Source: Pantoea cypripedii (GTDB lineage: Bacteria > Pseudomonadota > Gammaproteobacteria > Enterobacterales > Enterobacteriaceae). Taken from it: 64,000 nucleotides of DNA. Of the stretch, positions 61,767 to 64,000 are shown one piece after another. Positions within the stretch are counted from its first letter, which is position 1; each line of letters opens with the position of its first letter. The notes beneath the pieces are model-generated. The model worked only from the letters and a program-made list of their open reading frames with translations. It made no database searches and was not told the origin of the DNA. Both the position numbers and the translations under genes were made by a program. The stretch lies in the NCBI RefSeq assembly GCF_002095535.1, contig NZ_MLJI01000001.1, positions 3,666,385 through 3,730,384 on the forward strand. Direction: 5' to 3'.

Positions 61767-61796
61767 AATGATGTTGGAAAATGGGAGTAAATTATT

Positions 61797-62871
<1,075 letters not shown>

Positions 62872-62937
62872 GTCACAGTCCAAGAAAGTTCAATAGCCTG
62901 GCCGATAAAGGATGTTGTCTGGCCGGGCACGACAGGG

Positions 62938-62965
62938 GGCGGATTCAGTTCATCACTAATCCGCC
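62938..62965. terminator. Hairpin downstream of the hpd-like gene
   Basis: Perfect 8-bp stem GGCGGATT/AATCCGCC (62938-62945, 62958-62965) with a 12-base loop, between the convergent hpd-like and acyltransferase genes. No T run follows, so efficiency as a terminator is uncertain. Confidence 0.45.
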
Positions 62966-63054
62966 ACTTGCTGCCTGCCTTGTTACGTCCTCAAAAAATC
63001 TCAGTGACTTGCATTTTAACAATTCTTATTGGGATAGGTTCTAATGAATACCGC

Positions 63055-64000
63055 CTAATAGATTTCCTTCAAGCTCTGACGAATCCTCTGACGTGAGGGT
63101 TTCTCAATATATTGATATGTTAACCCAGCAAAAACCATCACCAAGATGCCAAAACTAAAAATAGTTAGATACGCAATGGTATGTGTTATAATCCCATTCT
63201 GATAAAAATAATCGAGGCAATGGTTTATAAAGTAAATCATTGAGTAATGTATCATGTAAATAGAAAAAGAAATCTTACCTAGATAGTATATAGGTTGTAT
63301 GGATAATACTTTTGAGATATAACTTCCCTCATGGTAGATCATAGCAATGAGAAAAGGAAATAAATAAACAATCAATACATCAGAAGATTTAAAAAACATT
63401 AGTATAACAATAGATAAAGTTACGGCTATAGTCATAAATTCTCTAACAGTACTTGTTTTAAAAAAAAGTAAAGTATTAAACCGAAACGCAACCATCCCGA
63501 AAACAAACCCAATGAAACATCTCAAAACAGGATAAGCGGTTTGGTAACTCCAAATATCGAGAATACCTGCGCGTCTTGGCTCATCTATAAGGGAAGGAGA
63601 CATAGTCATGAGCGGCAAAGCCGCAACAAAGATAAGGACAACAATTAGGGTAATTTTTTTTGAACAGTGTAAACAAAAGTGAACTAACAGTGGAAAAAAA
63701 AGATAAACTATCCATTCAGCACTTATCGACCACCCAGGGCCATTGAGTGTACTAATCAAGAGCAAAGACTGAAGCATAGTCAAATTCAACACGGTCTTGA
63801 CAAAAAGACTAGGGCCGGGCCAAAGATCCATCCAACCCTTAACAACAAAAATAGCAGCTATGATGGTCATTAAAGCATAAATTGGATAAATTCGTGCAAT
63901 TCGTCTACCCAAAAATTCAAAGTAGTTTCGAAACGAGTTTTCTCCAGTAAAGTAATGGCCATATGTCATAGCCATAACGAAGCCTGACAAAACAAAAAAA
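63055..64000 (-). CDS. Acyltransferase family 3 membrane protein (5' end outside window)
   Basis: An integral-membrane acyltransferase with about nine helices visible. The open frame runs through base 64000 with FFVLSGFVMAMTYG before the first internal methionine, so the gene starts beyond the window and the N-terminal catalytic histidine region is missing from view. Typical features: RRIARIYPIYALM, the GPGWSISAEWIVYLFFPLLV segment, and the last helix GLTYQYIEKPSRQRI. Members O-acylate surface polysaccharides, lipids or small molecules. Convergent with the hpd-like gene; link to the peptide operon is unknown. Confidence 0.87.
   Translation of the reverse strand, partial: FFVLSGFVMAMTYGHYFTGENSFRNYFEFLGRRIARIYPIYALMTIIAAIFVVKGWMDLWPGPSLFVKTVLNLTMLQSLLLISTLNGPGWSISAEWIVYLFFPLLVHFCLHCSKKITLIVVLIFVAALPLMTMSPSLIDEPRRAGILDIWSYQTAYPVLRCFIGFVFGMVAFRFNTLLFFKTSTVREFMTIAVTLSIVILMFFKSSDVLIVYLFPFLIAMIYHEGSYISKVLSIQPIYYLGKISFSIYMIHYSMIYFINHCLDYFYQNGIITHTIAYLTIFSFGILVMVFAGLTYQYIEKPSRQRIRQSLKEIY

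Overview
The window is the interior of an integrative conjugative element (ICE) of the SPI-7/PFGI-1 class from a gammaproteobacterium, very probably a member of the Enterobacterales. The evidence is a run of small conserved transfer genes of the TIGR037xx ICE families, FliA-type chemoreceptor promoters, a PerC-like regulator and an IS1-family remnant. Genus cannot be fixed from the sequence. No tRNA gene, att site or complete insertion sequence is visible, so both ICE ends lie outside or were not recognised.

Layout. (1) 0-11.1 kb: the tail of a TraD coupling protein, then the mating-apparatus operon up to the VirB4/TraC-like ATPase. It is interrupted at 1.0-2.7 kb by small cargo that includes a HigB/HigA-like toxin-antitoxin pair. 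(2) 11.1-20.1 kb: cargo in the middle of the transfer operon: a DUF1304 membrane protein, two methyl-accepting chemotaxis proteins with sigma28-like promoters, a PerC-like regulator, a large GHKL ATPase with an HExxH motif, and a lysophospholipase-like hydrolase. (3) 20.1-24.9 kb: the second half of the transfer operon (TIGR03757, TraU-like TIGR03756, TIGR03755, TraG N-terminal protein), ending at a clear terminator. (4) 24.9-29.5 kb: a RelBE/StbDE toxin-antitoxin pair, an orphan spermidine-synthase-like protein, a tyrosine-recombinase-domain protein, and two copies of a five-stem structured RNA whose stems covary. (5) 29.5-35.3 kb: nine small genes, including an ArdC antirestriction protein, a DUF1281 protein and a short adenine methylase. 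Almost all are preceded by a twin-hairpin leader in which the second hairpin buries the ribosome binding site. (6) 36.4-42.2 kb: an AT-rich, tightly overlapping four-gene cassette: adenine methyltransferase with one frameshift, double-GHKL sensor kinase, receiver-domain protein and an unknown protein. It looks like a two-component-controlled defence system. (7) 42.5-59.5 kb: a nine-gene, 17-kb minus-strand operon for a nonribosomal peptide. It has three synthetases (predicted Thr, Val-like, Ser), an ATP-grasp ligase, a short-chain dehydrogenase, a nitrilase-family hydrolase, an MFS exporter and two stand-alone thioesterases. (8) 59.6-64 kb: a decaying margin with an IS1-family right end, a TetR regulator, broken reading frames, a frameshifted 4-hydroxyphenylpyruvate dioxygenase gene and an acyltransferase running off the end.

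How it fits together. The transfer genes move the element. Toxin-antitoxin pairs, antirestriction proteins and methylases favour its establishment and retention. The 36-42 kb cassette probably protects the host from phage or plasmids. Chemoreceptors plug into host flagellar control, and the peptide operon probably makes an exported small peptide metabolite. The best candidates for undescribed biology are the methylase/kinase/receiver cassette, the family of ribosome-site-hiding twin-hairpin leaders, the duplicated structured RNA, and the non-colinear peptide synthetase with a cysteine thioesterase.
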